A stretch of DNA of 64,000 nucleotides from Aculops lycopersici (taxonomy: Eukaryota > Arthropoda > Arachnida > Trombidiformes > Eriophyidae): the NCBI GenBank assembly GCA_015350385.1, contig WNKI01000002.1:7544185-7608184 (forward strand), in the 5' to 3' direction. The translations under genes and the position numbers were made by a program. Positions 8,196-19,132 of this stretch are shown here, in pieces; within the stretch, counting starts at the first letter, position 1, and every line of letters starts with the position of its first letter. The notes under the pieces were generated by a model, which saw only the letters and a program-made list of their open reading frames with translations, was not told where the DNA came from and ran no database searches.

Positions 8196-10666
8196 AGTGT
8201 GATATACTACGTAGGTAGTACGAGGACGAGAGAACTGGATTTTCTAGTCGAAACAAGAAAAGGTGTGCTATAATAAAGCGCATAATGTAAATACCAACAA
8301 AGCAGCAAACTCGATAGGTGTATATAGTTGCACAGGAAATTGTTTGGGAATGTTTTGTTTTCAAGGTGTTCGAAAACTAGGCGAAGTAATATCGACTACT
8401 ACGTCATTGATATAACAACTAATGGACTATCTTTGTTGACTGGGCAAAGCAGAACCGTGTGATTTATTGGCTCCAAAGGAAATAGAGAGGAGTAAGAAAA
8501 GAATAGTAACTTATTAGAATGTTGTATTTGCTTATACTTGGCAATAAACGTTATTAAGCCAACATGTGACTCAACTCTAACTGTATTAACCTAATCGGGT
8601 TTGAAAGTTGTCATTCTTGAAATTCCAATCGCGAAACCGTGGCCATAAACCTTCACTCTCATCCACCCGGAAGGATTGTAATGAAATAGGAAGTTGAAAG
8701 AAAAGAGCGGAGTTACATTGTACTAGTCGAATTCAATATCGGCATGCCGCCTCCTTAGGAGAAAGATAATGGTAGTAGTTGAGGGTGCCTACCACTCGAC
8801 TTACCTGTTTAGCCATGGACACGCAAGAGTCGCCTTTCCTCTCGACATTTGCAACCTTTACAATAGATTGTTTTCACTAGCGCCATCATTATTATCATCA
8901 TTATTGGCCTCATGATGCGGCTAAGTTTATGGTAGAGCCCAGAGAAAGCATTGCGAGTTGTAGGGTGAATTGGCTTTGTTTCAACAGGTAGTTATGCCAG
9001 TTATAATTCAAATAGAGAAAATCTTAACGAGAGCGTAACCCCCTCGGCGGCACCCTATTGTCTCTCTGATTTTCTCCTCTACTTTCTATTGCTGAGCTTC
9101 GGGCAGCCGCCTTGTTTCACGACCATCGTGTCTTGAAGGTTCTGTTGATTATTAGGAGTAGCAGTTAGTAGCCTTAAGATAGACGACCACTGAGTAGTTC
9201 CAAGTAGCAGTCATTTCTAGACTTCCTCTAGTTATCTCAACGCATAACAAGTTTTGCCGCTGGCAAGCTAGCTTTTAGCTCAACAGGTGAGCATACTGTG
9301 ACTGCATTCGCGCGCACAGAAGCCACAGGCTTTGCTACCGCGAAAACCATATGACACTTTTCAATTGTTTTAAGCTTTCCCCTGCGCGCAATCAACTATT
9401 TCCACCTCAAACTCCTGAAAACTCGACACGGAATCGATTGACTGATTGTGCCAATCAGCATGCAAAGCAACTCGCCAAAGTTGGTAGCTGCCGCCCCTGA
9501 GTCTGAGTTTAATTTGACGAAATTGTGCCTAGAGGCAACAGGTAAGACTCAAAGAGCGATAGACAGAGAGGAAGCGACAGAGGCGAGCCTCAAAGTCATG
9601 AATAATTTGAGAGGTTAGCGACGTGTTGAGCTTGTTGATAATTTCCCATTTATATTACAAACTCTATGGCCTCTGGGCATGTGAGCTTCCCATCGAAGAG
9701 AGTGTCGCGCGATTAAGTGTCAATATTCATCCGCCTTATTCCAAGAGAAGTGAGTGTTTAGATTTGCAAACAAACGACTGAATTTCTTTGAATATATCTC
9801 AATCTAGACAGAGTAATCGTCGCGTTTCGTGGCCTAACGTTGCCAGCTAGGTTAAAAAGTGACTACGCTGTAGATGCCGACAGGTTGATGTAGATGTTGT
9901 GACGCGGCTGATAGTTTAGTTTACGAGGCACTAGAAGCGCGCAATTATTAGGTTCTATGCTAAAGGTGGTGACTATTGTTGTCATTGTTGTTGAGGAGAG
10001 TGAGAGGTTAGGTTCACCTGTTTTGCGAGAGATCAACAGGTGAGAGCGTTCGACAGTTTAGTTTCTCTCTCTGTCTCTCTCTCCCTCTCTCTACCGCTAG
10101 AAAATTTGCACTTTTGTGTGCCATCACCGTGAGTTTTTAGTTATTTTCTACTCTCATCGGAGTCGGCAAACTAAACAAGATGAACCATAACATTGATGGC
10201 AAACATCAAAAGCAAAAACAACAAGTGCAACAACGCAGTCAACTTCAGTTTGTTCCACAAAACTTGAACTCTGATTTTGCAGTGACATGAGCAAAGGCAA
10301 AACGAATCAAGGAGTGAGAGTGTATAGCAACTGAGATCTTGAAGTACAGAGATAGACTAACACAAACAAAGAGTTCGTAGGGTATCATCATCAAAACTTT
10401 AGAGTCACTAGCTCATCGATTTTGTTGCATCATGGTGCTCACTTGGCTAGTAGCCAGAGAATCGCCAAGCTAAACTGTTGATGGTCAGCCAAATAGCCGA
10501 GCAGTGCTGATGGTTCGGCCACCTGTTAGTATTTAAGAGGTGGCCAATTAGAGCCAATCAATCAATCAATAGATCAAACAAACCATTCTACTCTTCTCAC
10601 AGGAAAATTTGAGATTCGAACCAAAATTTAGCTGGACAATAGAATCGGCAGATTGAACAAAGCATC
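8196..10666. other. Non-coding interval downstream of COX16
   Basis: About 2.5 kb without a credible coding frame. It contains AATAAA signals at 8272-8277 and 8543-8548 (candidate COX16 3' ends), a CT-rich tract at about 10066-10092, and copies of the CACCTGTT/AACAGGTG word at 9282-9289, 10015-10022, 10035-10042 and 10520-10527. The right end is the promoter of the secreted Cys-rich gene. Confidence 0.5.
10530..10537 (+). promoter_or_regulatory. TATA-like element of the secreted Cys-rich gene
   Basis: TATTTAAG lies about 130 bp upstream of the ATG at 10667. A TCAATCAATCAATAG stretch 20-30 bp downstream is a reasonable start region, leaving a 5' UTR of about 100 nt. The call rests on sequence match and spacing only. 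Confidence 0.35.
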
Positions 10667-11620
10667 ATGTTTGCGAGCTCATCACTTCGGCACCAGTTGT
10701 TAATTACATCGCTCGTGATGCGAATCTTATCATGCCTCCATGCCGACTGTCTCAATCACAATCACAACCCCAGCAATCAAACTCACCTATCAGACTCAGA
10801 GCAACATCATTTAAACAATGAAGTCCAAGCAAAACTCAACGAGATTCAAACAAACACACGAGCAAATGACCAAAAGTGTCAACAGGCGGAAAGAGATTTG
10901 GACAGGTGTAGTGCCAAGCTCATTGGCTTTGGCCAAAGCGGCGAGCTCTCACTTCCGGATTCAATGAATGACTTGAACAACGTCTATTGTCCTAAGTTTA
11001 AAGATACAGTTAGTTGCATTAAAAACTCAACCCAATGCTACAAGCCTTTCGAGAGGCAAATAATCAATTGGATTCTTAGTTCATCAAGAAAGATGAACTA
11101 CAAGAGGTGCAAGAATGAGGGCGAGAAGGAGAGATTCTTGAGACTGACCAACTCATGCCTTGTGCAAGCCAGAGGCGCAATGGACGAGTGCATGTCCACT
11201 TACATCGCAAGCTTGGAGGCCATCGCGAATGTCGGTGAGTTTGTTGAGCATCTGACTGAGGATGATATTCAAATTCAATTATCTTGCTGTGCCAATAGAA
11301 GATTCAAGTCATGTGTTACGCAAAATGCCAAACAAAGGTGTAGATTAAGTGATAAATTGGGTAAACTAAAACACCGAACTAACTCCGTCTCATCACAAAA
11401 GGTTGCTCATAAATACCTACAACGAGTAATACTCGACACAATGGATGATCTCAAATCGACACTCGATGGAATGGCGCTAACTGGGCCAGAGTTCATTTGT
11501 AATAGTGTTGAGGAAAAGTTTTGCAAAGCTAAATTTGATGGAAGGTATAGTCTTAATAGAATTCCTCGCCACAAGTCCATAGTTCCGGCCATGATTAAGA
11601 TTTACAACAACAAGTATTAA
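10667..11620 (+). CDS. Secreted cysteine-rich protein, resembling arthropod 27-kDa haemolymph glycoproteins (DUF1397-like)
   Basis: A 317-residue protein with an N-terminal hydrophobic signal-like segment (about residues 8-26), a His/Asn/Gln-rich spacer, and a helical domain with at least a dozen cysteines spaced as in extracellular proteins. These include a Cys-Cys pair near residue 204 and flanking single cysteines at intervals of 4-45. The layout, a leader followed by a helical Cys domain ending in a Cys-x(6)-Phe-Cys segment, recalls the DUF1397 family of arthropod haemolymph and secreted proteins. I see no enzyme motif. The TATA-like element upstream and AATAAA at 11726-11731 downstream fit a simple intronless gene. 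The secreted nature is well supported; the family name is tentative and the function unknown. Confidence 0.75.
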   Translation: MFASSSLRHQLLITSLVMRILSCLHADCLNHNHNPSNQTHLSDSEQHHLNNEVQAKLNEIQTNTRANDQKCQQAERDLDRCSAKLIGFGQSGELSLPDSMNDLNNVYCPKFKDTVSCIKNSTQCYKPFERQIINWILSSSRKMNYKRCKNEGEKERFLRLTNSCLVQARGAMDECMSTYIASLEAIANVGEFVEHLTEDDIQIQLSCCANRRFKSCVTQNAKQRCRLSDKLGKLKHRTNSVSSQKVAHKYLQRVILDTMDDLKSTLDGMALTGPEFICNSVEEKFCKAKFDGRYSLNRIPRHKSIVPAMIKIYNNKY

Positions 11621-11626
11621 TTCGAT

Positions 11627-11678
11627 TATCTTCTCTTATGCTGCAGCAGCAGCAGCAGCAGCAGCATAAGAGAAGATA
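11627..11678 (+). repeat. Perfect 18-bp inverted repeat around a CAG repeat in the 3' UTR
   Basis: The left arm at 11627-11644 and right arm at 11661-11678 are exact reverse complements over 18 bp. The 16-nt spacer is made of AGC units, and the (CAG)n run extends into both arms. It lies 6 nt after the stop codon of the secreted Cys-rich gene and upstream of its AATAAA (11726-11731), so the mRNA would carry a strong hairpin. Confidence 0.85.
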
Positions 11679-11769
11679 GTAGTAGTAGTGTCAACAATAA
11701 GAGCACCCGCTATATTGACGAGATGAATAAAGATGCATATATCAGCTTGATATACAGGCGAGCAAACTA

Positions 11770-12801
11770 CTATTCATCATTGTCGTTATCATAGTCGTCA
11801 ACATCGTCAACATCATCAACATCTTCGTCATCTGCTTCCTTGATGGGATTCTGCATCTTCGTCTTGGTCTTTTTGATTGGCTTAGTGTTGTTCTTCCTAT
11901 CCTCTTGGTTGGCGCCACCATGGGTCTTTCCATTCTCGTTCTTCTTCCTGCCTTTAGCATCTTTTCCATCCTCTTCAACTTTTTTGATTCGCATCTCTCG
12001 TCCCTTGAACTTTGTGTTATTCATTTCTGTGATTGCTTTCTTCACCGAAGCTCTCTCGTCGAAAACGACAAATGCGAAGCCTTTGCCCAGACCCGTGGCT
12101 CGGTCTCTAACAATTCTCACGTGATTCACAGTGCCGATTGATTTGAAGTGATTGATGAGATCATCGTCGCGAATGTCGAACCTGAGATTTCCGACAAAGA
12201 TGGACTTCTTTCTGCTTGTAAGAGTCTCTTTCTTGGCCATTGGTTTGACAGCTCTATCGACGCGAAGATGATGACCTTCAATGAGCTTTCCATTCATCTT
12301 CAGAGCCTCTGAGACGCACTTGTCGTCGGGGTTCTCTTTGAAAACTATGTAGGCATTTACCGAATCAATTTTAGGGTGCATTTTTCCAGTAATAAGGGCG
12401 ACTTTAGGTGCAAGTTTCTCTTTAGATGGAACAACATTCCTTATCCTCGCCGACTCGATGGGACCACAATTTTTGAACAACTTCTCAATCTCCTTGATAT
12501 CGAGTTTGTTTGGAACATTTCCAAGGAAAATAGTCCTGCTGTTCTTCTCAAAGTCGAATTTTTTCTTCTGCCTCTGCACTTTGCGATCTTTCTTCACCTG
12601 TAACTTGCTGGGTGCATTAGTAGTCTCAGGTACTGAACTAGATCTTTCAATTTGTTCGTTCCTTTGATGTACTTCTCTCGGCTCTCGTCTATTGTTTCTG
12701 GGTTTCATAACATTGCGTCCATGCTCAGGTTTCATCTGAATGTTTCTAGGCCTCGGTCCACCTGTGCTTGTCCTGGGTCTTCCAATCCTAGGTTTTGCCA
12801 T
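11770..12801 (-). CDS. RBM34: RNA-binding protein RBM34 (Nop12-like), two RRM domains
   Basis: A 343-residue nucleolar-type protein. A basic N-terminal tail (residues 1-86) is followed by RRM1 (RNP2 at 91-96, RNP1 around 149-156), then RRM2 (RNP2 at 201-206, RNP1 at 240-247), then a Lys-rich segment and a very acidic Asp-rich tail. The long spacer in RRM1, with a Lys-Leu-x-Pro-Lys-Val region and His-Pro-Lys before RNP1, is characteristic of RBM34/Nop12, which act in pre-60S ribosome assembly. Length is somewhat shorter than human RBM34 (about 430). The start faces TIMM13 272 bp away, so they share a bidirectional promoter. Confidence 0.88.
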   Translation of the reverse strand: MAKPRIGRPRTSTGGPRPRNIQMKPEHGRNVMKPRNNRREPREVHQRNEQIERSSSVPETTNAPSKLQVKKDRKVQRQKKKFDFEKNSRTIFLGNVPNKLDIKEIEKLFKNCGPIESARIRNVVPSKEKLAPKVALITGKMHPKIDSVNAYIVFKENPDDKCVSEALKMNGKLIEGHHLRVDRAVKPMAKKETLTSRKKSIFVGNLRFDIRDDDLINHFKSIGTVNHVRIVRDRATGLGKGFAFVVFDERASVKKAITEMNNTKFKGREMRIKKVEEDGKDAKGRKKNENGKTHGGANQEDRKNNTKPIKKTKTKMQNPIKEADDEDVDDVDDVDDYDNDNDE

Positions 12802-12884
12802 AATTGAAACAATTGAATCAATTTAGTGGGTGTAGTGAAGATAATATTGATGTAATGTAATATCTAGAAAATCGAAGTTTGGAT

Positions 12885-12919
12885 CAACTTCACTCGCTGC
12901 AACAGCGAGAGTGAAGTTG
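12885..12919. repeat. Imperfect hairpin in the RBM34/TIMM13 bidirectional promoter
   Basis: An 11-bp arm at 12885-12895 pairs with 12909-12919, extended by GCTG (12896-12899) pairing with CAGC (12903-12906). The loop is 3 nt, with a 2-nt bulge. It directly abuts CACGTG at 12921-12926. It may be a protein-binding palindrome rather than an RNA structure, since it sits between two divergent start codons. Confidence 0.6.
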
Positions 12920-12920
12920 T

Positions 12921-12926
12921 CACGTG
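12921..12926. promoter_or_regulatory. CACGTG palindrome in the RBM34/TIMM13 promoter
   Basis: A TCACGTG core lies 120 bp from the RBM34 start and 146 bp from the TIMM13 start. It is the same core as in the TTI1/COX16 promoter. Myc/Max-type control of ribosome-biogenesis genes is established in animals, which would suit RBM34. That this site is used is an inference. Confidence 0.4.
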
Positions 12927-13072
12927 GTCGCATGAACAACAGCGTGTTTGTGTTTTCCAAATCAAGCGCCTAGATTCTAAGTGATAGCCGGCGTGTAAGA
13001 CAAATAAAACCCCATCTGATTATTATTGTTTATATTTTCTTTAGTCAATTAATCACTTTATAAACCAAGAAG

Positions 13073-13321
13073 ATGGATAAAGTAGATGTGCAAGAAGTTA
13101 AGAAACAAATCGAAACAGAGATGGCCGCGGCCACTCTGCAGGAGCTTGTCGAGGACATGACGGAAAAATGTTTCAACATATGCGTCAAGAAGCCTGGTTC
13201 AACCCTAGACAATTACGAACAAAGATGTTTAGGTAATTGTATGGATAGATTCATTGATTCATATAATGTAGTCACCAAAGCTTATACCGCTAGAATAGCT
13301 AGCCATATGAATCAAGGATAG
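13073..13321 (+). CDS. TIMM13: Mitochondrial intermembrane-space chaperone Tim13
   Basis: An 82-residue small Tim protein. The twin CX3C motif is complete: Cys33/Cys37 and Cys52/Cys56 with 14 residues between the pairs. The Lys-Pro-Gly-Ser-x-Leu-Asp-Asn segment between them and the Met-Asp-Arg after the second pair are typical of Tim13 rather than Tim8, 9 or 10. It pairs with Tim8 as a hexamer that carries hydrophobic precursors such as Tim23 across the intermembrane space; import and folding use the Mia40 disulfide relay. The length fits the family (80-95). It is intronless and divergent from RBM34. Confidence 0.93.
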   Translation: MDKVDVQEVKKQIETEMAAATLQELVEDMTEKCFNICVKKPGSTLDNYEQRCLGNCMDRFIDSYNVVTKAYTARIASHMNQG

Positions 13322-13514
13322 TTATAATCATTGTAAAAACCATTGCCAGGTATAGAATTTGCTCATACAAAATCCAATTTATCGTTGGCATACACATTAC
13401 CGAACTACTACTTCTACTATTACAAAATCAGTCATTAAATCAACTTTACCTATCAATTTTATTAGGTTCGTTTTAAATGTTCATTTACATATAAACTTGT
13501 GGTATCACGATTAG

Positions 13515-13520
13515 TTTATT
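13515..13520 (-). terminator. Poly-A signal (AATAAA on the minus strand) of the TMEM186 gene
   Basis: TTTATT on the plus strand reads as AATAAA on the minus strand, about 50 nt past the TMEM186 stop codon. TIMM13 ends 248 bp away on the opposite strand, so the two genes converge. Confidence 0.45.
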
Positions 13521-13569
13521 ATTCACATGACTAGCAAATTTAATGTTTCCTAACGATGGACAACGCATT

Positions 13570-14496
13570 TTAACCCGTCGCAAGACCCAACGTGATCTTG
13601 CCCATAGCTCTCTCCATTTTCGCAACATTGATCACGTTTCCAAATACAAGTGATAGATGAAGGTCTTCTTCATAAAATTCGAGGTTCTCCTTGCTGAGGT
13701 CAAGACCATCTGGTTTCTTGAATTTGACTTTCAAAATGGGTGATCTAAATGACGTGTTTGTCTCGGCCAACGGGTAAATGGCTTCTCTGGGTATGACAAT
13801 ATCTAGACGCCGGCCAAATGCCGAGAATCGACTAATTCGCACATGTTCATTATCTTCACATAAATATATCTGTACAATAAACTTCCTCATGAAGTTGCCC
13901 ATAAAGAATAGGCCAGTTAAGGTTGTGCCAGATACAATTAGGGGCATGATGAGTGTTTCAGATGTTGGATCCATAAAGAATTGCCAAATAGCATGGCCGA
14001 CTATATATAATGAAATGCCTGTCATATATACCTTGGCTCTGGCTATGGTGTAAGCTTGAGTTGCTAGTTTAGATTTGTAACATGGGAACCACACAGTTTC
14101 ATCTGTGAATTGCGACATATCCACTAGATGCTCTTCGACTCTATACTTTTTGAGGGCGCGTTGGGGTATGGGGATTCCTAGTTCGAAGTATCTTTTACGT
14201 GGTCTGAAGATATCCATGAAAGTTGGAGCCTCGATTTTCATTGGAGGCTCTGGTTTTTTGTCCTCCACTTCTGTAACCCTCTTCTCCGAATCGTTGTTAT
14301 GACTCGATTTGAACCTCGTGGAACCATGATTGAGCAAAACTTGAGCCGTATGTCGTTCTAAAATAATATTTCGGCCAAATAAAATCTGGTGATAGATATT
14401 TAATGAAGTGGTAGTCAGAATTGGGCTTACTCTTGACATCATATCGCTTACATGTATTGTCTTGGTCATCTGATTGAATCCATGATAATTTATCAA
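13570..14496 (-). CDS. TMEM186: TMEM186-like mitochondrial inner-membrane protein (complex I assembly)
   Basis: A 308-residue protein. An N-terminal region lacking strong structure and carrying basic residues could be a mitochondrial presequence. Two adjacent membrane segments follow (about residues 160-180 and 192-212), then a soluble beta-rich domain. After the second membrane segment the sequence reads as a Tyr-Leu-x-Glu-x-Asn, Val-Arg-Ile-Ser-x-x-Ser-x-x-Gly-Arg-Arg-x-Asp-Ile block, matching the conserved TMEM186 motif. TMEM186 belongs to the MCIA complex that assembles the ND3 module of complex I. There may be an internal start a few codons downstream, since there are Met at 1, 10, 19 and 20. 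A long (AG)18 tract lies just upstream. Confidence 0.72.
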   Translation of the reverse strand: MINYHGFNQMTKTIHVSDMMSRVSPILTTTSLNIYHQILFGRNIILERHTAQVLLNHGSTRFKSSHNNDSEKRVTEVEDKKPEPPMKIEAPTFMDIFRPRKRYFELGIPIPQRALKKYRVEEHLVDMSQFTDETVWFPCYKSKLATQAYTIARAKVYMTGISLYIVGHAIWQFFMDPTSETLIMPLIVSGTTLTGLFFMGNFMRKFIVQIYLCEDNEHVRISRFSAFGRRLDIVIPREAIYPLAETNTSFRSPILKVKFKKPDGLDLSKENLEFYEEDLHLSLVFGNVINVAKMERAMGKITLGLATG

Positions 14497-14530
14497 AGCT
14501 AAATAGCACGTGGTTTTGACCGCAAGAATA

Positions 14531-14536
<6 letters not shown>

Positions 14537-14572
<36 letters not shown>
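14537..14572. repeat. (AG)18 dinucleotide microsatellite upstream of TMEM186
   Basis: An uninterrupted 36-nt AG run lies about 40 bp upstream of the TMEM186 start codon. On the minus strand it is a (CT)18 tract in the promoter or 5' UTR. GAGA-type tracts bind GAGA factors in some arthropods; that role here is only a possibility. Confidence 0.9.
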
Positions 14573-14578
<6 letters not shown>

Positions 14579-15933
14579 GTTTACCTTTTTCCCGATGCGC
14601 TTGCAGCGCCACTTTCGGCTAGCAAGTTAAACTCACCAGCGCTCGTAACTCTTTGTTCCCTTCGCAAGTCAATTTGCTAGGAGAGATAAAAAGAAAGCGC
14701 GAGCACCTGTCCTTTTGTCTAATTAGCCCGCTAAGCTGCTCATTCAAAGATCAAGTTGTCTAATTACAGGGAAGGGTTACGATCATGCAAATTTGAGCTC
14801 ATCAGAGGTGACGCAATGAGACGTCTTGTTGGGATCTTCACGTTCGCGTGTTAGAGGCGGTGACCTTACAATAAAAGCAAGTTATCATTGAACCTGTCTA
14901 GATCTCTTTTAGCCGAAATTTTTTCGTTCCGAGATTTTCGAGATTTCGTTTGCCCGTGTCCGTGTCCGTCATAAACTTGGAAGTCGATTGAAACACAATG
15001 CAATCATAAATAACTAGCTCCTCCGTTTATTGTTGTCGTAGCCTCTGCTGTTCCCCCAACCTCATGCCACTTAACCGCTTAGATTTGTCAGCTCACCTGA
15101 GCGCAGCCCACTTGTTGAGCAATTGAAAGAAATGGGAGAAAACAGTGAACAAAACTTGCCGCCTCCAGGTGAGTAGAGAAGAGAGAGTCGAACAACCGCC
15201 CGAGGAGGAAGGAAGGGCCTGCAGTTCATTAGTTACGCAGTATTCATCATGAAGACTTCTTAGACTTGCTCCAAGAAGTTTAGCCAGACGATTGGTGATC
15301 AATTGTATTGTGTGCGTGTTGCGCGCTCCTCCTGATCAAATTCTCAGGTAAGTTCAGGTAGCTTTCTCTCCCGATTCCATTGCTTGCATTAGAACAACTT
15401 CGCTTTAGTTTGCGGTCGAGTTGAAGGTTCTTGCTCGTTTAGTGGTAATGGCAGCAGCAGCAGCAACAACATGAGTCAATGCCGTTGTAGACTGCCTCGA
15501 GGGCGCCGGGCAAATACACCGACTAATACAATGACTAGTCAAGCGATTGCCGCAGTTCTCTCATATCCAGCTTCAATGCCACAAAGCCAATGGCAACTCA
15601 CACGGCCTCGTCTCTGTCTCTCGGCGTTGGTTGTTTTGGTGGCTGCAGATTTATGCAAGTGAGCAGTCATCCAAATGAGCAACAGCGGCAACAGTAGGAA
15701 GAGAGGAGGAGTGGCAAAGTGGAAGCGGGGGCACCGGCGGTGTTTGCGCTGCTGCAACAGGTGAGCGCAGTTGTGCGAGTAGCTCGCGCGCCGCCGAGCG
15801 CTCGCTGGGCTCACGGGAGCGAGCGGTAGGCGAATGGCGTGCGCTAAAGCAAAAATAACAACAAAAACTCTCTCCAGGTGAATCCGTGTGCCCACACTCA
15901 TGCTAGACTCTCACGGCCAATTCCAGCTCGATT

Positions 15934-15959
15934 GTCAGTCAGTCAGTCAGTCAGTCAGT
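15934..15959. repeat. (GTCA)n tetranucleotide run
   Basis: Six units of a GTCA repeat. The same unit recurs as a longer tract at 19056-19132, so GTCA/TGAC slippage products are common in this non-coding region. Confidence 0.8.
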
Positions 15960-16120
15960 TTGCCTGTCTCTCTATGGACTAGCGAGCGAGATTTTCCGCC
16001 GAACGCTTTTACCTGCAGCCATCATCGTCGCCACCACTACGATCGTCGCGAAAAAAGGATCTATTTTGAAGGCCAGAGTAGTTTGCCAATTCGCATAGTT
16101 GCAGTGGCAGTCACACGAAT

Positions 16121-16141
16121 CATCATCATCATCATCATCAT
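16121..16141. repeat. (CAT)7 trinucleotide run
   Basis: Seven CAT units in non-coding DNA. The frame through it is part of a short random open frame, so I treat it as a microsatellite. Confidence 0.8.
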
Positions 16142-19055
16142 AGTTGTCGGCGTCACTGTATCATCAGAAGCAGGAGCAACAACAAACACTACTACTACAT
16201 TAATACAGACACCCGAAGCCTCCGACAAGAATTGGAGAGATTAACAAGTGGGCAAACTCAGGTGCAAGTTTTGCGAAACACAACAGCGACAACAACAACG
16301 AAAATAACAATAACAAATAGTAAAGTTACATTAGTTGCAAGACTAGAATCTGCAGTATCATTATATTCTCAGGAGCAGTGATACTACCAATAGGAAGGAG
16401 AATCATATTGTTATCTCCTGAGTCTACCAGTGGCTCATAGGCGTCCCTCAGTCAGACTAAGGTAAGGCTCTAGGCAGGTAGACACTTGTTGCTCGTTATC
16501 ACCTGCCCGCAACTAGTGCACGTCGGCAACTTATTTGCATCTTTTTTATCGAGAAGCTCCGCATGCTACTAGAACGGGGAACTCGTGTGCCAACTTGAAA
16601 TACTATATCAAACCAGTCAGTCGTGAGTCGGGATCACGAGAAGCGAGGAAGAAATCTCTCAAGAGAGAGTTTTTGCTTTCCTCAAGACTTGAAAACCTGA
16701 CAACCCTCTTGATTGAAGAAGAAAATTTTGCTCGAGTTTTATCTAGGAAATAGTTAGCTAAAATCTAAGAAAAAGTGTTGGCGTGCGAAATAACAAATCA
16801 AATAATCGAACGAGCTCGGAGGGGTAGCTAGCGTAAAACAAGTGGCTGAAAATCTATCAATCTGGATACTATTTAGGTATAACTGAGTTCTAAGATAACA
16901 GAGCCAAAAGTTCGAGTCAAGTTTAGTTCAGGAATCACTCAAGTAGAAGTTGAATCTAGAACTAGTTATCTAGAAACCAAAGCTAGATAACTAGTTTAAA
17001 TCTATCAGTGTATCAAGTTCCAGGTGAACGCTTGTTAGCTCAAGCTAAAAACTCTCATATAAACTCACCTCAACCAAACTAAACTCAGCTCAGCTCGGCT
17101 TTGCTCACAGTTGAAGTTAGAATTAGAATTGCTCAGGTAAGTTTGGCGCTGGTTCATCTATCTTTCAGCTGACATTTTTCTTGAATGAATGTTCCCCTCT
17201 GGTCGTAGTGATATGAAACGAGATGGCGACAAAATTTAACAAGATTCATCAAGTCGGCCAGTCAGTCAGTCGATCAGTGAGTCGAAATGGTCGATAAAAC
17301 TAGAGCGAGCACGAGTTTCCAGTTACCTTCCTCGAACGATATCTTCTAGTACGACGATATCTCGATGGTCGTAAAGTAGGGACCAGTTGTGTACGATTTT
17401 GCACGAGCATGGCAATTTAAAGGCAAAAATTTAACGCTCAACTCACAGCCAGACGACAGTAGCGAGAGTCAACTTGTTGCTAGCTTGCCAACTTTCGCTT
17501 GCCTGAACACTCGCCTCGCTACACCGGCCACCTGTGGGCGACTAATGGTCCATTGGTGGCGCAACTCTTCTATGCGGATTACAGCCACCCACTTTATCCT
17601 ACTTTAGCTGCGTGAATTGTGAGCTCACTATTACCAGGCCTCTAGCAATTCGAAGATCGGCCAATAGGAGAGTAAGACTTTTAGTGTGTATCGATTACCT
17701 TGAGGGGCAGAGGAGTTCGATAATTTATATTCAATCGGAAAATCGACCGTTCGATGGTTCGTTCCCTATGCGAGTATTTGCATAACCGACTAACCAACTG
17801 TTCAGGTAGAGGATCAAAGTGAGCAGAGCCACTTGTTGTTGCTTAATTCACTTTGATCCTCGTCGCCTAACGGCCGGCGAGCTCGACTTCAGAGTTTAGT
17901 GACTAGTCTTGTGTCTAGACTTGACACAAGGACACGCATAAAGTCACTGCTCTGACCGCCAGTCAATCATTCATTCATTCAGTCGGCTTATGCAATAAAA
18001 ATTTCATCTCTTACAGGTGAGATCTGTCCTCTTGTAGCGAGGTTGAAAGAGAGTCTCTCACCTGTTGCTTGCAGGTGGGACAGGTATGAGTTAGTGAATG
18101 TGAGAGATGACACGAGCCTCGGACAAGGAGATTATGCGCACGTCTTTTCTCCTCACGTCATATCCTCTACTTATTATTATTGCGACTACCTGGTCACCTA
18201 TTTTGTGTGTTAGAAACCAGTCAAGTTGTTTCCATGCGCTTGGTGGTTGGGATAACAAGTAGCTGTAGCTTGCAGCTTGCGCTGTCACTTGTCTATATAA
18301 CTATTGGCGACTATTCCATCGGACTCTTGTGTTGCTTAATAGATATGAGCAACAAAAATAACCAGCTTGGTGAAGCTAGGAGCGAGTGGACAACTTGATA
18401 GTTTTCTGTGATCTACGAGTTTCAAAAATTGAAAGGAAACATGGAAACTTGGAGAAAGACCAACTGAATACTAAACTCTTGTTGGTTCACTTTCACTTTC
18501 GCTTTTGCGATCTTATCCTATCTCTCTCTCTTCCCTACTGGCAGCTTTCTCATGTTGACTAGATCTAAACCTGTAACATCATTAGCCCGCCACAAGAGGA
18601 ACCACAATTTGGGAGTAGAACACAGAAATAGAAACAGACTCTTTCATCTCCCTTTTTGCTTTAAGCTCAATTATATCTCCTCTCACCTGTATGAGCAATC
18701 GGGTGTCACATGACTCAAGGAATCCTAGTAGTCGTTGTCGGCGTCATCATTTGGAGTTGGTCGCTTGACGACGAATGCCGTTGTCAAGCATGCAAGAGAG
18801 AGGATGACACTTGTTTCTGTTGTTACCGACACTACCGCTTGATCCTTTGCCCAATCTTCGCGGCGTCATTAGTCCTGCGCCTGCTGGCAGTTGGAAAGTT
18901 TCAGAGATCATTAGCAACTTTGCGAGGATGTAGAGAGACAGCCGGCAACAGGTAGCTCACACAATTGCAAACTCTTCTCGGGGGCGGAAGTCGCCGAGAT
19001 GCAAAGTGTCAGTCAGTTAGGTAGCATTCAGTAAGTCAGTCGATCGGTCGGTCAG

Positions 19056-19132
19056 TGACTGACTGACTGACTGACTGACTGACTGACTGACTGACTGACT
19101 GACTGACTGACTGACTGACTGACTGACTGACT
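19056..19132. repeat. (TGAC)19 tetranucleotide microsatellite
   Basis: Seventy-seven nt of near-perfect TGAC/GACT repeat, flanked on the left by degenerate GTCA/GTCGGTCA units. It is the longest tandem repeat in the window. Units are too short and without spacers, so it is not CRISPR-like. Confidence 0.95.

Noticed and set aside
10605..10625. GGTTCGAATC B-box-like sequence (minus strand)
   Set aside because: No acceptor stem or A-box at the right distance, so not a tRNA. A similar match near 3700 is inside the MAM gene coding sequence.
9281..15770. CAACAG|GTGAG sequences as genuine splice donors of many small exons
   Set aside because: The same word occurs equally in reverse orientation, with no adjoining coding frames, so most are better explained as a DNA motif.
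19056..19132. Tandem repeat considered as a CRISPR-like array
   Set aside because: Four-base units with no spacers in a eukaryotic genome; a plain microsatellite.
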